In this document: positions 46,312-56,059 of the stretch, piece after piece | Layout of the letters: the number at the start of each line of letters is the position of its first letter | Numbering within the stretch: the first letter of the stretch is position 1 | Source of the DNA: JADHLJ01 sp038146985 | GTDB taxonomy: Bacteria > Pseudomonadota > Alphaproteobacteria > Thalassobaculales > Thalassobaculaceae | Direction of reading: 5' to 3' | Assembly: GCA_038146985.1 (NCBI GenBank) | Contig: JAYQSQ010000018.1 | Location: forward strand, 1-64,000 | DNA length: 64,000 bases | Translations under genes and position numbers: made by a program | The notes under the pieces: model-generated | Database searches by the model: none | What the model saw: the letters and a program-made list of their open reading frames with translations, nothing else | What the model was told of the DNA's origin: nothing

Positions 46312-48444
46312 TCAGAAGCCCATGACCATGTTGCTGGGAACGAACGGCTGGTCCGTCCCGTCGGGTTGAGCCTCGCCGGTGTCGCCGATGTCCATCCGGC
46401 CCTTGCGGAAGACCCGGTGGATCGGCAGTTTCATGAGCACGCGGCCGAGGCCCGCCAGGGTTTCTCCGTATTGGCCCACATAGCCGCGGATCGTCTGGCG
46501 CTGGTCGCGGTCGTGGCCGAGCACGAAGATCCTCGCTGAGTCCAGGTGATAGAAGTCCGGCTGGTCGAACCGACCCTCTGCGAAAATGCGCGGAAAATCG
46601 TAAGTGTAGCTCCCCGAAACCTCGACATCGCAGTCGAGGATCGCTGTCTTGCGCTGCAGGCTGTAGCGCCGCAGTTCTCCCAGATAGCCGACCATGTCCT
46701 TCGTCAGCACGCCCTGGCGTTTCGCGAGGGTGATGAAGGTATCGTAGACGCTCTCGTGGATGTCTTCGAGGTGATGGAAGAAGGCGCGGGCCTTCGCATT
46801 GGTCATGGCCTGCTGGTTCACGCCCTCGCTGGTCTCGATATAGTGGTCGAGATTGGCGACCACATGCTCCCGAAGGCTTTCCACGTCGTCCCACAAGCCA
46901 GCCATGGATTCCCGCCGGAAACTCTCGTAGAGCGATTTCAGGCCCGGCCGCAGGGTGTCCAGGTTCCGGTGCATGGTGGAGATCAGCTCCGCCCAATCCA
47001 GGCCCCAGGCACCGCACAGATCATAGAGTTCGCGGAAGACATTGCCGTTATGGGTGATCTCGACGGTCAGATCGCTCATTCGGCAGTCGATGTATTCCTC
47101 GAAGGACATGGAGTTCTGCTTGGTGCAGATCTCGTCATACTCGACGGCGATGAACTCTTCCCCGAAAACCCTGTACCGGCCGAAGGACCGGGCCGCGACA
47201 CGGTATTTGGTCTCCATACCGTAGCGTTCCTTGGATTCGGGCGTCATCATTTCGGTCTGCGGCAGCATGATAAGCTGGTGCATGCGGACCACGCTGACGC
47301 CGGACCGGACCGAATCTTCGACGGACTTGCGGTGCTTGGCCACGGTGTCGCCGGGCAGGCCGAGGATGAGCTCGACGAAGGACTTGGCGTTCATCTCGTG
47401 GCTCCACGCCCCGAGTTCGTTGAGTTCGCCGTAGGAGATGTTCGCGCGCTTGATGTTCTCGAGAATTTCCGGGTCCGTGGACTGCATGGAGGCTGAGATG
47501 TCCATGCGGCCGCCAAGGATGCGGGTGACCTCGCGCAGACGGTGCTTCTGGTTTTTTCCGCCTGCGACTTGGATGTGCTTCGGCCAGGAATACTTGTCGT
47601 ACAGCGCGGCAATCGCGCGGGCCTTGTCGGCGTCCTCCTTGAACATCCCGAAATTGGCGTCGGACATGATCAGATCCGGCACGTCGCGCACCCGGCTGCC
47701 GATATACTCCAGCTCCTCCTCAAGGTGGGTGCGCTTGGCGACCTTGTTGTAGTAGCTGGCGCCCTCGGTGCAGAAGGTGCAGGTGAAAGGACAGCCGCGG
47801 GTAGTGTGCACTGCCGGGATCAGCACTGAATCGAAAAACTTGTCCATCAGCCCTTCGAGGTAGGGTGAGGGAATCTCCGACAGATCGCGGATGCGCGGCA
47901 GCATCTCGCCCGTGATCATCTGCCCGCCGGCGCGGTAATGGCCGTTGGCGATGGGGTGCCGAGCCTGCTTGATCGCCTCGGCGTCGAAGGCGAATTCCGT
48001 CAGCGTGTTGAACAGCGCGACAAAGGCGCGTTCGCCCTCGCCGACCATGTGGAAGTCGATCGCGGTGTGCCGCTCCCAGAATTCCGAGATTTCCCTTTGG
48101 GTCAGACCGTAATTTGGGCCGCCGAACACCACGACGGTCTCCGGCTTCGCCTGCTTCACGCGCTCGGCGAAGGCGTAGCCGAGGTTGAAGTTCCAGGAGT
48201 AGTTGGAGAATCCGATGATGTCCGAGATACGCCGGTCAAGCGCCTTGCCGAGATCCTCGGGATACTTGAACAGCTCGATCTCTATGCGCTCGCCCAGTTC
48301 CTTCTTGGCATAGGCAGCGATCAGTCCGATCCCCAGGGGATGGACGTTGGCGGAAACGATTTGCCCTGTGTGAGTGAGATCGGCGAGATAGATCAGTTTC
48401 CGTCCCGCCGGGGCAACCGCACCAAGGCTATTCTGCTTGGTCAT
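46312..48444 (-). CDS. B12-binding-type radical SAM protein of unknown role
   Basis: A 710-residue protein. An N-terminal B12-binding-like domain (PLGIGLIAAYAKKEL near residue 36; VVVFGGPNYGLT) is followed by the radical SAM core with C218-x3-C222-x2-C225 (GCPFTCTFC) binding 4Fe-4S. The long C-terminal half (about 400-710) is helical and includes SFEEYIDCRMSDLTVE and a DxD-rich region; I recognise no other domain there. The canonical cobalamin DxHxxG is not visible. A GTG at 48477 could extend it by 11 residues. A glycosyltransferase-like gene lies 145 bp upstream on the same strand. Product unknown: methylation or rearrangement of a small or surface molecule. Confidence 0.75.
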   Translation of the reverse strand: MTKQNSLGAVAPAGRKLIYLADLTHTGQIVSANVHPLGIGLIAAYAKKELGERIEIELFKYPEDLGKALDRRISDIIGFSNYSWNFNLGYAFAERVKQAKPETVVVFGGPNYGLTQREISEFWERHTAIDFHMVGEGERAFVALFNTLTEFAFDAEAIKQARHPIANGHYRAGGQMITGEMLPRIRDLSEIPSPYLEGLMDKFFDSVLIPAVHTTRGCPFTCTFCTEGASYYNKVAKRTHLEEELEYIGSRVRDVPDLIMSDANFGMFKEDADKARAIAALYDKYSWPKHIQVAGGKNQKHRLREVTRILGGRMDISASMQSTDPEILENIKRANISYGELNELGAWSHEMNAKSFVELILGLPGDTVAKHRKSVEDSVRSGVSVVRMHQLIMLPQTEMMTPESKERYGMETKYRVAARSFGRYRVFGEEFIAVEYDEICTKQNSMSFEEYIDCRMSDLTVEITHNGNVFRELYDLCGAWGLDWAELISTMHRNLDTLRPGLKSLYESFRRESMAGLWDDVESLREHVVANLDHYIETSEGVNQQAMTNAKARAFFHHLEDIHESVYDTFITLAKRQGVLTKDMVGYLGELRRYSLQRKTAILDCDVEVSGSYTYDFPRIFAEGRFDQPDFYHLDSARIFVLGHDRDQRQTIRGYVGQYGETLAGLGRVLMKLPIHRVFRKGRMDIGDTGEAQPDGTDQPFVPSNMVMGF

Positions 48445-48589
48445 GGCAATATATCCTGTAACCGTGGCTTTCTGCACACCGTAGCAATGATTATGCCACG
48501 AAACCGCGCCATCGCAAAACGGAACGAAAGAGCTGATTTACGGGTTGTGCAATCCGCACATCGCTAGGACGGGGGTCTCGGGAAACTGA

Positions 48590-49576
48590 TTAGCGACGGG
48601 TGGTGAAACAGAACATGTTGAAATCGGTTTCGAAATGCTGGCGGCGCTGCTCCGCCCTGAAAGCACCGGTATCCATGTTCCATTCGCCGAGCAGCCTGAG
48701 GGTTTCGTCCCGGCGCTGATTGCGCTGGCCCAGCACCCGGCTGTGATTGGCCATCTTGGCGTCGGTATCCGGCGGGTCGATTTCCATCGACATACCGGCA
48801 TCGAGATTGGTGAGCACGACAAGGCGGTTGCGGCTTGCCAGGTGGATCCGCCACCGGCTGTCCCAGTCGACGAAGCGGTCGGAATCGGTGAAGAACACGA
48901 GATCCTCGGTGGTGAATTTACCGAGGAATGGATTCGGGTTGGCGCAGAACAGATGCACGAAGTCGCCATCCTCGAGGATCACGTGGCCGAAATTGGCATC
49001 CGGGAAATCCTCGCTCGAGGCAAGAGTCCAGGATTGCCAAAGCGGGCTGCGGTATTGCAAGAAGGCTTTCTTGTACCCGTCGTCGCTGGCCTGCCGTAGC
49101 CGGTGAAAACCTTCCAGATCGTCACCCGGGGCAACCCGCCCGTTGAAAGTTGCCACGACTTTTGTGGAAACCCGGTGCAGGCGGTAGCAGTTCTCGATAA
49201 TCCCGTTCGAGTAGAGGACGTCGGCGTTGGCGAAGACGAAAGGGCGGTCCTCCTTCACGCAATAGGCCACCGCCTTCATCATCAGATCCCGCAGGGTATC
49301 GTTCTGCCATTGGCCCCGATCGGCGTAGTCGGTGGTCTTCTTGTCCTGCAGATAGGAGACGTCGATGCTGCTGAAATGTTCCATGCCGGCAAGCGGGCTC
49401 TTGGCGCGTTCGGCGATAAGCGGGACGCTTGATTCGGTGGTGAAGAAAACCAATGACACGTCCACGCCGCGTGCCGTCAGCGCGGGAACGTTTTTCGGGG
49501 TCAACAGGCTCGGAAGCGAGGTCTGGAAGAAGGAATCGATATAGGGCTCACCGAACACGATAGCGAAAACGATCAT
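48590..49576 (-). CDS. Glycosyltransferase-like protein of unknown function
   Basis: A 328-residue cytosolic protein. It begins MIVFAIVFGEPYIDSFFQTSLPSLL, reminiscent of GT-A proteins, and has RPFVFANADVLYSNG with an Asp-containing motif where a GT-A DxD would lie. No acceptor domain or signal peptide. No well-known family recognised. Co-oriented upstream of the radical SAM gene and divergent from the LLM oxidoreductase (232 bp apart). The pair could modify a sugar or sugar-linked metabolite. Confidence 0.55.
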   Translation of the reverse strand: MIVFAIVFGEPYIDSFFQTSLPSLLTPKNVPALTARGVDVSLVFFTTESSVPLIAERAKSPLAGMEHFSSIDVSYLQDKKTTDYADRGQWQNDTLRDLMMKAVAYCVKEDRPFVFANADVLYSNGIIENCYRLHRVSTKVVATFNGRVAPGDDLEGFHRLRQASDDGYKKAFLQYRSPLWQSWTLASSEDFPDANFGHVILEDGDFVHLFCANPNPFLGKFTTEDLVFFTDSDRFVDWDSRWRIHLASRNRLVVLTNLDAGMSMEIDPPDTDAKMANHSRVLGQRNQRRDETLRLLGEWNMDTGAFRAEQRRQHFETDFNMFCFTTRR

Positions 49577-49808
49577 CGGGCTTTTCCGGTCCGGTTGGGC
49601 GCTGGTCAGACACCCATGGAGCCTATCGCGAATGGCCTCGGCGGCAAACGGATGAAATGCGGCCCTTGGGCGAGGACCGCCACCAGAAGGGCGATATACC
49701 CGCGCGCGCCGTTGGGATTGCGTGCTTCGAGCCGATTTCGGGTTGCCGCCACCGCCGCCGCGCCTCACCATCCTGGGCCAGCGCGTTCAGGAACCAGGGA
49801 GAAGCACA

Positions 49809-50657
49809 ATGAAATTCGGCGTCATGATGTTCACGACCGACTACTCGATGGCGCCGCAGGAACTGGCGGTGGCGGCGGAGGAGAGGGGATTCGAATCCCT
49901 CTGGTTCCCCGAGCACTCGCACATCCCGCTGCCCAGGGTATCACCCTGGCCCGGGGGCGGCGAGTTGCCGAAAATGTACTATGACGTGCTGGACCCCTTC
50001 GTTGCGTTCGGCGCCGCCGCGTCGGTCACCAGCAAGATCAAGCTGGCGACCGGGATCTGTCTGGTCGTCCAGCGCGACCCGATCCAGTTGGCCAAGGAGG
50101 TTGCGACCCTCGACACGATCTCGAAAGGCCGGTTCATCTTTGGCGTCGGTGCCGGGTGGAATGCCGAGGAGATGGCCGATCACGGCACCACGGACTTCAA
50201 GGGGAGAGGCAAGCTGGTGAACGAGCGGCTTGCGGCCATGAAAGAGATCTGGACCAAGAACAAGCCGGAATATCACGGGGATCATGTCGATTTCGGCACC
50301 ATGATGACCTGGCCCAAGCCGGTCCAGAAACCGCATCCGCCGATCATCGTCGGCGGCGGATTTCCCCACGGGGCGGTCCGGGCGATCGCCCATGGCGACG
50401 GCTGGATGCCGATCGGCGGACGAATGGATGTGGTCGATATCCTGCCGCGCTTCCGGCAGATGGCGGCGGAAGCCGGCCGCGAGCCGGATTCGCTGCCGGT
50501 GACCTCGTTCGGCTTGCCGGCCGATGCCGGTCAGGTCTCCAGAACCGCGGATGCGGGCGTCGACCGGGTGGTCTTCGCGCTACCGCCGGAAACCGCTGAT
50601 ACGGTGCTCCCGCTGCTCGATCAGTATGCCGGTCTGGCGGGCAAGCACCCGGATTGA
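49809..50657 (+). CDS. LLM-class F420-dependent oxidoreductase-like protein
   Basis: A 282-residue luciferase-like TIM barrel. Family markers: WFPEHSHIPLP near the N-terminus, IKLATGICLVVQRDPIQLAKEVATLD, and FIFGVGAGWNAEEM. Related proteins use F420H2 or FMNH2. F420 use in an alphaproteobacterium would be noteworthy, so the cofactor is open. ATG 49809 with GGGAGAAGC. Converges on the glutathione transferase. Confidence 0.85.
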   Translation: MKFGVMMFTTDYSMAPQELAVAAEERGFESLWFPEHSHIPLPRVSPWPGGGELPKMYYDVLDPFVAFGAAASVTSKIKLATGICLVVQRDPIQLAKEVATLDTISKGRFIFGVGAGWNAEEMADHGTTDFKGRGKLVNERLAAMKEIWTKNKPEYHGDHVDFGTMMTWPKPVQKPHPPIIVGGGFPHGAVRAIAHGDGWMPIGGRMDVVDILPRFRQMAAEAGREPDSLPVTSFGLPADAGQVSRTADAGVDRVVFALPPETADTVLPLLDQYAGLAGKHPD

Positions 50658-50666
50658 GGCGCGACC

Positions 50667-51287
50667 TCAGCGGGGCGCGGCCGAAGCAGCGACGGAAGGC
50701 AGGGCCGCGATCCGGGCGTGCCAGGCAACCAGGTTGGGCCGGTTGTCCCGCCAGTTGAAGGCCGGCAGGCGCCGCTCGATGTCGAGGGCACCGAACAGAT
50801 AGATCTGCGCCATCGTAAGCGGGCCGTTCAGGGACGGGTCCGCGGTTCGACTTTCGAAATGGTCGGCAAGCCGGAACGCGCGGCGCTGTTCGTGACCGAT
50901 CACGGTGGAAGACTGTTCCTGCGCCGGCCGGATCACTTCGCGGGCCCAGACGGCGAGGCCGTCGATCATGGCGCGGGCGGTCGCCTCGATCCCGCGATAG
51001 TGCCAGTCTCGCCGATCCGCGGAATGCGCGAAACGTGCGGGCGGGACCAGACTGTCCAGATAGTCGACGATGACCGGCGTGTCTTCCAGCACGGTTCCGT
51101 CTTCAAGGATCAGCACCGGAACACGTCCGGAGGGGTGCACCGCGAGGATCGGATCGTCCGGAACCCGGGTTTTGGTCCAGACCAACTCCACCTGCTTTTC
51201 CAGACCTTTCTCCAGCATGACGATCCGGGTGAGCCGTGCATAGGGCGAGGTGGCGGTGCCGTAGAGTTTCATCGTGGAAAACGCCAT
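50667..51287 (-). CDS. Glutathione S-transferase-like protein
   Basis: A 206-residue GST: thioredoxin-like N-domain starting MKLYGTATSPYARLTRIVMLEKG (Ser in SPYAR is a candidate catalytic residue), GSH-binding VPVL and EDTPVIVDYLD, and helical C-domain. Start 51287; an internal Met 5 codons later gives the canonical N-terminus. Cytosolic detoxification or isomerisation role; substrate unknown. Ends 9 bp after the LLM gene stop in convergent orientation. Confidence 0.85.
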   Translation of the reverse strand: MAFSTMKLYGTATSPYARLTRIVMLEKGLEKQVELVWTKTRVPDDPILAVHPSGRVPVLILEDGTVLEDTPVIVDYLDSLVPPARFAHSADRRDWHYRGIEATARAMIDGLAVWAREVIRPAQEQSSTVIGHEQRRAFRLADHFESRTADPSLNGPLTMAQIYLFGALDIERRLPAFNWRDNRPNLVAWHARIAALPSVAASAAPR

Positions 51288-51306
51288 GCCAGAGGGGTTT
51301 CGGTGC

Positions 51307-51798
51307 CTATTCCGGGTAATTGTGGATCGAAAGCAGCATGTTGACCACGCCGTTGTCCGGCGACAGGGGAAACATCAGGCGCTCCGTGGTCACGAATTCA
51401 CGGCCATCGATGGGCATGGCGAAACGGCCGAAGATCGGCCGGCGTTCCGTCGCCACCCGCCGCATCGCGGCGACGGCCGTATTGGCGCTGGCGCCGGACA
51501 GTGCGTCTTCCACCAGTTTGCCGGTGAAGTCGCCGCCGGCGTAGCGTATCTGCCGCGTGCCGAGAAGCCGGAACGTGAAGCTCGGCTGATCCGGTCCCGA
51601 CCACGCAACGTCGATCAGATTGACGAATGCCAGGACATCGGGCAGTTCGACCGGATCAATATCGGCGCGGGACGCCAGGCGGGTACCGCCGGTCTTGCTT
51701 TCGAGATAATCCCGTACTCGTGAGAAACGCGGATGCAGCGTATCGAACTCTATTTCATGAGTAATAAGAGGCGGAGCCGGCGGCAAACTCTCTCCCAT
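51307..51798 (-). CDS. PAS_5-type domain protein
   Basis: A 163-residue protein of the PAS_5 kind that is common in alphaproteobacteria as a stand-alone protein. Markers: RDYLESKTGGTRLASRADIDPVELPDVL, then FTFRLLGTRQIRYAGGDFTGK. No output domain, ligand unknown. Lies 19 bp upstream of the GST start and shares its strand, possibly an operon. Confidence 0.7.
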   Translation of the reverse strand: MGESLPPAPPLITHEIEFDTLHPRFSRVRDYLESKTGGTRLASRADIDPVELPDVLAFVNLIDVAWSGPDQPSFTFRLLGTRQIRYAGGDFTGKLVEDALSGASANTAVAAMRRVATERRPIFGRFAMPIDGREFVTTERLMFPLSPDNGVVNMLLSIHNYPE

Positions 51799-51920
51799 TT
51801 TTCCAGTTCCTGAATGCGTATCGTCAAATAGGTGATTCGGTATCGCGATTAATCGCCGAGACTTTCAACGATCGTATATGTCGCGCCTTGGCATTGAAAG
51901 TCCGCTTCGCCATCCAGAGG

Positions 51921-52403
51921 TTAAAGAGGGATCACCAGCAGCACGTCGACGCGGCGGGATTCCAGAACCACGCGGCGGGAACGCAGAGCAAGGGTGTCGC
52001 TCGAAACGTCGATCTCATCGCGGTACGTGCCTGTGGCGAAAACCGTACTGCCGCCGTCTTGCATCGTGCGGGTAACGGAGAAATTGGTTCGGGCCGAGAG
52101 GATGCCGGATCCTTTATCCGCCAGACGCGTCGCGCCAAGGAGATGGCAATAGCGGTGCGGCTCGAAAATATTGGCGGTTCTGAGCGCCTTGATCCGATCT
52201 TCCATCATGCCACGGCCTTCGCAATGCATGATGCCAATCGGAAGGCCGGCCTCATCGCTCTCCCGAGTGGTGATGTGATAGAGCGCCTCCGGGGTGAAGA
52301 AACCGGGCCAGTCTTCCAGGCGGTCGTCATCGATCGCGTGAACATAGTCGGTGAGGAAATCGCCGACGCGCGCGCGCAGGACGGGGTCCAGAACCGGCGT
52401 CAT
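51921..52403 (-). CDS. Aromatic-ring-hydroxylating dioxygenase beta subunit
   Basis: A 160-residue NTF2-like small subunit, recognised by DFLTDYVHAIDDDRLEDWPGFFTPEALYHITTRE and the TRTMQDGGSTVFATGTYRDEI C-terminal pattern. It stabilises the catalytic subunit and lacks cofactors. Its start overlaps the alpha-subunit stop (52400-52403, ATGA), so it is translationally coupled to it. Confidence 0.85.
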   Translation of the reverse strand: MTPVLDPVLRARVGDFLTDYVHAIDDDRLEDWPGFFTPEALYHITTRESDEAGLPIGIMHCEGRGMMEDRIKALRTANIFEPHRYCHLLGATRLADKGSGILSARTNFSVTRTMQDGGSTVFATGTYRDEIDVSSDTLALRSRRVVLESRRVDVLLVIPL

Positions 52404-53713
52404 CCCGGTTGCTCCGCCTCGAAGCCCATGATCTCGCGATAACCGGTCCAGAAACCACGGATCGCAACCTCGGTCGCGCGGGAGGCCTCGCTCGATTCGA
52501 CGGTCTTGCCGCCCATTTCCATGAAGGCGTTTGCCCTCTGGCCCTCGCCCCGCGTGCCGCGCTGCACGAATTCATTGATGCAACCGTCCTCAAGGCTGAC
52601 GAGGCCGGCGGCGCCGGTGAGGTTGGCCTGCATGACGCGCATGCGCTGTTCGGCTTCGTCATCGTCCTGATAGCCGAGATACATCCAGAACAGCTCGGTC
52701 TTGTCGACACCGCGCGGCGTGAACCAACGTACCGCGAGGGAATTCAAGGTGAACTGTATCGCCAGGGTCGGGAACAGCGCCTGGATGGAATGAGTGATTC
52801 CGTCGTCGAACTCGTCCCAGGTCTCCAGCAGTTCCGGACCGGCGAGCCGATTCTCGTAAGCGGCGGAATGAACCTCGGCCTTTTTGTACTCGTCGGCCGC
52901 TTCCAGGGTCGCGCGCTTGGCGAAGGACAGATGATGCCAGGGCTTGGCCGCATTGGTGATGCGGATGCCGCCGTCCATGTCCAACCGGTTGATCTTGAAG
53001 GTCGTATAGAAGGTATGGAGCAGGGTCGCGTGGTACGAGTCGCGCACGTTCTCGGCGTAGAGCTTCCAGTTGTTGTGAATGATCTGGCTGTGATAGCCGA
53101 GCAGTTTCAGGGGCCGCGAGAAATTGCGCCGCAGGATCTTACACATCTCCGAACCGAAGAAGGTCTCCACGTCCGGCGTCTCGTCCGAAAAGGTGCCGAA
53201 TACCATGCCGGCGAAAACAGCGGTTCGGATCGGTTGCAGGCGATGGTCCTTGGTCTTGAAATCGCTCGGCATGCCGCCCTTGCCGCGCAGGCCGTCCCGG
53301 AAGGCCAATCCCATCAGGTTGCCCTTCAGATCATAGGTCCAGGAATGATAGACGCAGGACAGAGCCTTGGCGTTGCCGCGCTCCTTGTGACAGACCAGGG
53401 CACCCTTGTGAGCGCAGCGATTGACCATGCCGTTGATGTTTCCGTCCCGGTCGCGCACCGCGATGATCGGGGTCTCACCGATGAATCCAGTCCGGTAGTC
53501 GCCGGGCTCTTTCAGATCGAGTTCCAGGCAGAGGAAATGCCAGACCGGTCCGCGAAAGATCTTTTCCTGTTCAAGTTTGTAGATGGCGGGGTCCGAGAAA
53601 AGCTGAAAAGGCACCCGGGTCACGCCCTCCGCCGGCCAGACGAACGGCGGGCCATCCCGCTCCGGCGGCGGCGTTGCGGAATCCGAGCGCTGTGTCGTGC
53701 TTGATGCGGTCAT
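52400..53713 (-). CDS. Rieske dioxygenase alpha subunit
   Basis: A 437-residue oxygenase large subunit. Rieske 2Fe-2S: C100-A-H102 and C120-V-Y-H123. Mononuclear iron site with NWKLYAENVRDSYHATLLH (Asp and His ligands). It would dihydroxylate or demethylate an aromatic or heteroaromatic acid with electrons from a reductase/ferredoxin. Neither a reductase nor a ferredoxin is adjacent, but a Rieske ferredoxin lies at 59.3 kb. Substrate unknown. It starts a run of minus-strand genes with sulfotransferase and UxaA upstream. Confidence 0.9.
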   Translation of the reverse strand: MTASSTTQRSDSATPPPERDGPPFVWPAEGVTRVPFQLFSDPAIYKLEQEKIFRGPVWHFLCLELDLKEPGDYRTGFIGETPIIAVRDRDGNINGMVNRCAHKGALVCHKERGNAKALSCVYHSWTYDLKGNLMGLAFRDGLRGKGGMPSDFKTKDHRLQPIRTAVFAGMVFGTFSDETPDVETFFGSEMCKILRRNFSRPLKLLGYHSQIIHNNWKLYAENVRDSYHATLLHTFYTTFKINRLDMDGGIRITNAAKPWHHLSFAKRATLEAADEYKKAEVHSAAYENRLAGPELLETWDEFDDGITHSIQALFPTLAIQFTLNSLAVRWFTPRGVDKTELFWMYLGYQDDDEAEQRMRVMQANLTGAAGLVSLEDGCINEFVQRGTRGEGQRANAFMEMGGKTVESSEASRATEVAIRGFWTGYREIMGFEAEQPG

Positions 53714-53776
53714 AGTTGGCTCGTTTCCTTTCAGGGTCGTTCTGAATCCGGCGCCAAGTATTCGCCGGTCCGCCGG

Positions 53777-54421
53777 CTATGCCGACGCGGCCTTGGAACT
53801 GGCGACGCGGGCCTTGAAATCCTCGGTTGAGTTGGTGCGTGGGAACGGTTCTTCGGGCACGGAAACGCGGAGAAACCGACACAGAGGCTCCCAGCCTTCC
53901 GCGACGTCGAAGGTGAGCAACCGGTCCGGCGCGACGGTCGCCTGCACGTCGGCGATATGCGCCCGGTAGACTGCCTTGGCGTGGTCGCGGTCGCCGAGTT
54001 TTCCACCGAAGACCTGATTGTTGATGGTCTCGTTTGCCATCTTGCCGTGATCCTGGCTGAGGCCGGGCGGCCGGGCGTCCCATCGCGACATCGCCGGATA
54101 GATAGTGGCGTGCACGCTGTCGATCCATTTGTCTTCCGGACGAACCGACAGGATCACCTTGGCCTCGGGATAGTAGGCGCAAAGCTCGCGCCAATACCGG
54201 GCCGAGGGCCAGTCCACCGCCGAGCGAAACTTCTCGAAGACGACGTCCCAGTCCGGCAGATCGCCCCGTGCCGCGGCTTGCCAGTGCGGAAGCTGGCCGT
54301 CCGGGTCCTGGATGACCTCGAACATGTGATGGCACGGCCCGAAGCCGAGCATCTCCAGCGCCAGCTTCAGCGAGTTCGTCCCGGTGCGTCCGAACCCGGC
54401 GCCGATAACGGCGAGACCCAT
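53777..54421 (-). CDS. Sulfotransferase-family protein
   Basis: A 214-residue protein of the P-loop sulfotransferase (Sulfotransfer_4-like) family, with GAGFGRTGTNSLKLAL as the PAPS 5'-phosphate-binding loop and VILSVRPEDKWIDSVH for the 3'-phosphate. Such bacterial proteins are widespread but their acceptors are mostly unknown. Lies 14 bp after UxaA-family gene stop (54436), so co-transcribed. Confidence 0.8.
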   Translation of the reverse strand: MGLAVIGAGFGRTGTNSLKLALEMLGFGPCHHMFEVIQDPDGQLPHWQAAARGDLPDWDVVFEKFRSAVDWPSARYWRELCAYYPEAKVILSVRPEDKWIDSVHATIYPAMSRWDARPPGLSQDHGKMANETINNQVFGGKLGDRDHAKAVYRAHIADVQATVAPDRLLTFDVAEGWEPLCRFLRVSVPEEPFPRTNSTEDFKARVASSKAASA

Positions 54422-54435
54422 TTCCGTTACCCCCG

Positions 54436-55989
54436 CTAACCGGTTATCCCGATGTTCCAGGGGATGAACTCGTGGCGGCCGAGATCGAGCATCTCGCTCT
54501 TCGTCTGACCGCCCGAGGCGACGCGGAGGAAATACTCGAAGATCCGCTGGCCCATTTCCTCCATATCCGCCTCGCCGTCGAGGATGGCGCCGCAATTGAT
54601 GTCCATGTCCTCTTCCATGCGCTTGAACATCGGAGTGTTGGTGGCGAGTTTGATGGATGGGCTCGGCTTGGCGCCGAAGCAGGACCCGCGTCCGGTGGTG
54701 AATGCCACGAGGTTCGCTCCGCCGGCGATCTGGCCGGTCGCCGAGACCGGATCGAAACCCGGCGTGTCCATGAACACGAAGCCCTTGGTGGTGATCGGCT
54801 CGGCATATTTGTAGACCGCCATCAGCGGCCCGGTGCCGCCCTTCATGGCCGAGCCAAGGGATTTCTCCAGAATATTCGCGAGCCCGCCATGCTGGTTGCC
54901 CGGGCTGACCACGCCGTTGATCTGCACGTCGCGGCCGACCGCATACTCGTCCTTCCACCAACGGATGCGCTCGATCAGCCTCTCACCGATCTCGACCGTC
55001 GCGGCGCGCGCGGTCAGGGTGTGCTCGACACCGTAGATCTCCGGCGTTTCCGACAGCACGCCGGTGCCGCCGTGCCGGGCCAAAATATCCACCGCCTTGC
55101 CCAAGGCCGGGTTCGCGGTGATCGAGGAGAACCCGTCGGAGCCGCCGCATTGCAGGCCGACCATGATATGGCTCGCCGGAACGGTCTCGCGCTCGCACCG
55201 GTTGGCGACCTCCAGCAATTCCTCGACGATGGCGATCCCCTGGGCAATGGTCTGCCGGGTGCCGCCGTTTTCCTGCATCACCAGGCCGCGCAGGGTTTCG
55301 CTCGGCTCCAGCTTCTGCGATTGGAACAGCCCGCCGATCTGGCAGCGCTCGCAGCCGAGACCAACCACCAGGCTGCCGGCGACATTTGGATGGCGGATGT
55401 ATCCGGCGAGTGTCCGATGCAGCAGGTCCATCGGCTCGCCGGTCATCTCCATGCCGCAGCCGGTATGGTGGGTGAAGGCGGCCACGCCGTCGACATTCGG
55501 GTATTTCGCCATCCGCTCCTTGGTGAAATGGTCGGCGATGGCATGCACCACGGTCGCCGAACAGTTCACCGTCGAGACGATGGCGATGAAGTTGCGGGTG
55601 CCCGCCCGGCCATCGGCGCGCATATAGCCCTGGAAGGTCGCGCGCTGGACCTCGGGCAGCATGTCGATGGGTTTGAAATCCTGGGCGTATCGGTAGTCCC
55701 GCTGGAACTCGCGGAACTCGACATTGTGGTTGTGCAGCATGGTGCCGGCCATCACATCGGCCTTCGCGAACCCGACTGTGACGTTGTATTTCAGGATCGG
55801 CTCGCCCGCCGCGATGTCGCGGATCGCCAGCTTGTAGCCCGGCGGAACGATTTCCCGGGTGACCACGTTGCTGCCCGGGATCGCGGTGCCGGATGCGATT
55901 TCCCTTACCGCGACGGCCACGTTATCGGCGCCGTTGAGCCGTATCGCCGGCCCGCCGGCGGCTTTATCCATGAGATCCGGCATCGTCAT
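54436..55989 (-). CDS. UxaA/GarD-family dehydratase
   Basis: A 517-residue altronate/galactarate dehydratase-like protein: SAF-type N-terminal domain (1-110) and the C-terminal catalytic half with HTGCGMEM, GLGCERCQIGGL, GLQCGGSDGFSSITANPALG and GRGSCFGAKPSPSIKLATNTP. The Cys/Gly motifs bind Fe. It dehydrates a sugar acid to a 2-keto-3-deoxy acid. No uronate isomerase or aldolase is adjacent. The MFS gene upstream on the same strand (70 bp) may import its substrate. Confidence 0.85.
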   Translation of the reverse strand: MTMPDLMDKAAGGPAIRLNGADNVAVAVREIASGTAIPGSNVVTREIVPPGYKLAIRDIAAGEPILKYNVTVGFAKADVMAGTMLHNHNVEFREFQRDYRYAQDFKPIDMLPEVQRATFQGYMRADGRAGTRNFIAIVSTVNCSATVVHAIADHFTKERMAKYPNVDGVAAFTHHTGCGMEMTGEPMDLLHRTLAGYIRHPNVAGSLVVGLGCERCQIGGLFQSQKLEPSETLRGLVMQENGGTRQTIAQGIAIVEELLEVANRCERETVPASHIMVGLQCGGSDGFSSITANPALGKAVDILARHGGTGVLSETPEIYGVEHTLTARAATVEIGERLIERIRWWKDEYAVGRDVQINGVVSPGNQHGGLANILEKSLGSAMKGGTGPLMAVYKYAEPITTKGFVFMDTPGFDPVSATGQIAGGANLVAFTTGRGSCFGAKPSPSIKLATNTPMFKRMEEDMDINCGAILDGEADMEEMGQRIFEYFLRVASGGQTKSEMLDLGRHEFIPWNIGITG

Positions 55990-56059
55990 CCTCCCAGGGT
56001 ATTTTCTTTTCGATCTTAAGCGCTCCTCATGGAACCGCTCCAGAGGCGAGTTTCGCGCG

